Origin: Planctomycetota bacterium
Lineage (GTDB): Bacteria > Planctomycetota > UBA1135 > GCA-002686595
Direction of reading: 5' to 3'
Assembly (NCBI GenBank): GCA_029212955.1
Contig: JARGOW010000217.1
Coordinates: 558 to 6,760 of the forward strand
DNA: 6,203 bases
In this document: positions 5,473 to 6,203 of the stretch, piece after piece
Position numbering within the stretch: position 1 is the stretch's first letter
Layout: each line of letters begins with the position of its first letter
Made by a program: the position numbers and the translations under genes
Notes under the pieces: model-generated
The model's database searches: none
Told to the model about the DNA's origin: nothing
What the model saw: the letters and a program-made list of their open reading frames with translations, nothing else

Positions 5473-6203
5473 ACGATTCGAAAAACACATCCTTTTCGAA
5501 GGCGTTTCCAAGAGTTTTGACCAAAGGGGGAAAACCCTCGAAGTACTTGAAGCCGTGGACCTGGAGGTCAAAGCCGGCGAATTCGTTTGCCTGCTAGGCC
5601 CTTCTGGATGTGGTAAGTCCACCCTGCTCAATGTGGCGGGTGGATTTGAAACCCCCACCACCGGCGTGGTGCGCGTGGACGGCGAGGTCGTCAACGGACC
5701 TAGCCGCAAGCGCATCTTCGTCTTCCAGGAGTACGGAATCTTTCCCTGGGCTTCGGTGTGGGACAACGTGGCCCTCGGGTTGCGCGAATTGCCCAGCGCC
5801 GACCGCGACCGCATCGTGCAGTCCACCATCGACCTGGTTGGGCTCAGTGGATTCGAACGCTCCTACCCCATGGAGCTTTCCGGCGGCATGAAGCAACGGG
5901 TGGAAGTGGCCCGCGCCCTGGCCGTGGAACCCGACGTGCTATTCATGGATGAACCGTTCGGCGCCCTGGACTCACTCACCCGCCTGAGCATGCGCTCCGA
6001 ATTGGTGCGCCTTTGGAAGGAACGCGAACCCACCATCGTCTTCGTCACCCACGACGTGGAGGAATCCATCCAATTGGCCGAGCGCGTGGTGGTGCTGTCG
6101 GATCGCCCCGGAAAGATCGCCGGTCAACTGACCATCGACTTGCCCCACCCCCGCGACCCTTCCGAGCCAAAACTGGTCGACATGCGCCGTCAACTGTTCC
6201 AGT
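5459..6203 (+). CDS. ABC transporter ATP-binding protein, TauB/SsuB/NrtD type (partial, 3' end outside window)
   Basis: The cytoplasmic ATPase that powers the importer. The first 248 residues are present and the frame is still open at the window edge. ATG 5459 overlaps the end of the permease by 14 bases; a GGGGG stretch just before it is a weak ribosome-binding site. The other nearby ATG (5469) is out of frame with the domain. All nucleotide-binding motifs are intact: Walker A GPSGCGKST (47-55), Q-loop Gln90 in FQEYGIFPW, signature LSGGMKQR (140-147), Walker B VLFMDEP (160-166), D-loop GALD (168-171) and switch His198 in VTHD. The FQ-x5-PW pattern and the R-P-G-K-I after the H-loop (216-220) are typical of the taurine/sulfonate/nitrate group. 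The missing part is probably just the short C-terminal tail. No fused binding domain can be seen within the window, but one beyond the edge cannot be excluded. Confidence 0.95.
   Translation, partial: MQTNERFEKHILFEGVSKSFDQRGKTLEVLEAVDLEVKAGEFVCLLGPSGCGKSTLLNVAGGFETPTTGVVRVDGEVVNGPSRKRIFVFQEYGIFPWASVWDNVALGLRELPSADRDRIVQSTIDLVGLSGFERSYPMELSGGMKQRVEVARALAVEPDVLFMDEPFGALDSLTRLSMRSELVRLWKEREPTIVFVTHDVEESIQLAERVVVLSDRPGKIAGQLTIDLPHPRDPSEPKLVDMRRQLFQ

Noticed and set aside
154..6203. General reassignment of UGA as a sense codon
   Set aside because: UGA ends several genes at sensible places (154-156, 2279-2281, 4649-4651, 5470-5472).
1..6203. CRISPR array, insertion sequence or integron
   Set aside because: No regularly spaced direct repeats, transposase motifs, integrase or terminal inverted repeats with target duplications were seen.

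Overview
The window is GC-rich bacterial DNA with mostly weak or absent Shine-Dalgarno sequences, short lipoproteins of unknown role and compact gene spacing. This resembles Planctomycetota or a related group, but nothing in the window fixes the taxon. UGA ends several genes here (154-156, 2279-2281, 4649-4651, 5470-5472), so the genetic code is standard for stop codons.

The left half (1-3119) is ordinary accessory sequence. It holds a divergent pair of probable lipoproteins (an unknown one on the minus strand, 154-645, and a PEGA-domain one on the plus strand, 889-1701). These are followed by a small plus-strand hypothetical protein (1892-2281) that converges on a minus-strand pair: a HIT-like protein (2682-3119) followed by a small DUF2004-like protein (2334-2663). 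Strong GC hairpins without U-tracts lie just behind several stop codons. A 458-base gene-free region (3120-3577) with two notable inverted repeats separates this half from the right half.

The right half (3578-6203) is an ABC importer operon of the nitrate/taurine/sulfonate type: substrate-binding protein, permease and ATPase, coupled by overlapping starts and stops. The ATPase runs off the window edge.

The most striking observation is in the substrate-binding gene. The frame from ATG 3578 is interrupted once, by UGA at 3737-3739. It then continues for 304 codons of clean family sequence. The UGA sits in the motif LPVT-UGA-HLTCP, where I recall relatives having Cys (a C-x3-C motif). A perfect 7-bp stem with a 5-base loop (AGUUG) starts 14 bases after the UGA, which fits bacterial SECIS geometry. 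I interpret the gene as a selenoprotein: a membrane-anchored, solute-binding ABC component with Sec54 and Cys58 in the first loop of the ligand-binding lobe. Conventional gene calling would miss this and start the gene at a downstream GTG (3755), losing the signal anchor and the Sec motif. The alternatives are a single nonsense mutation or a disrupted gene; comparison with homologues would settle it.
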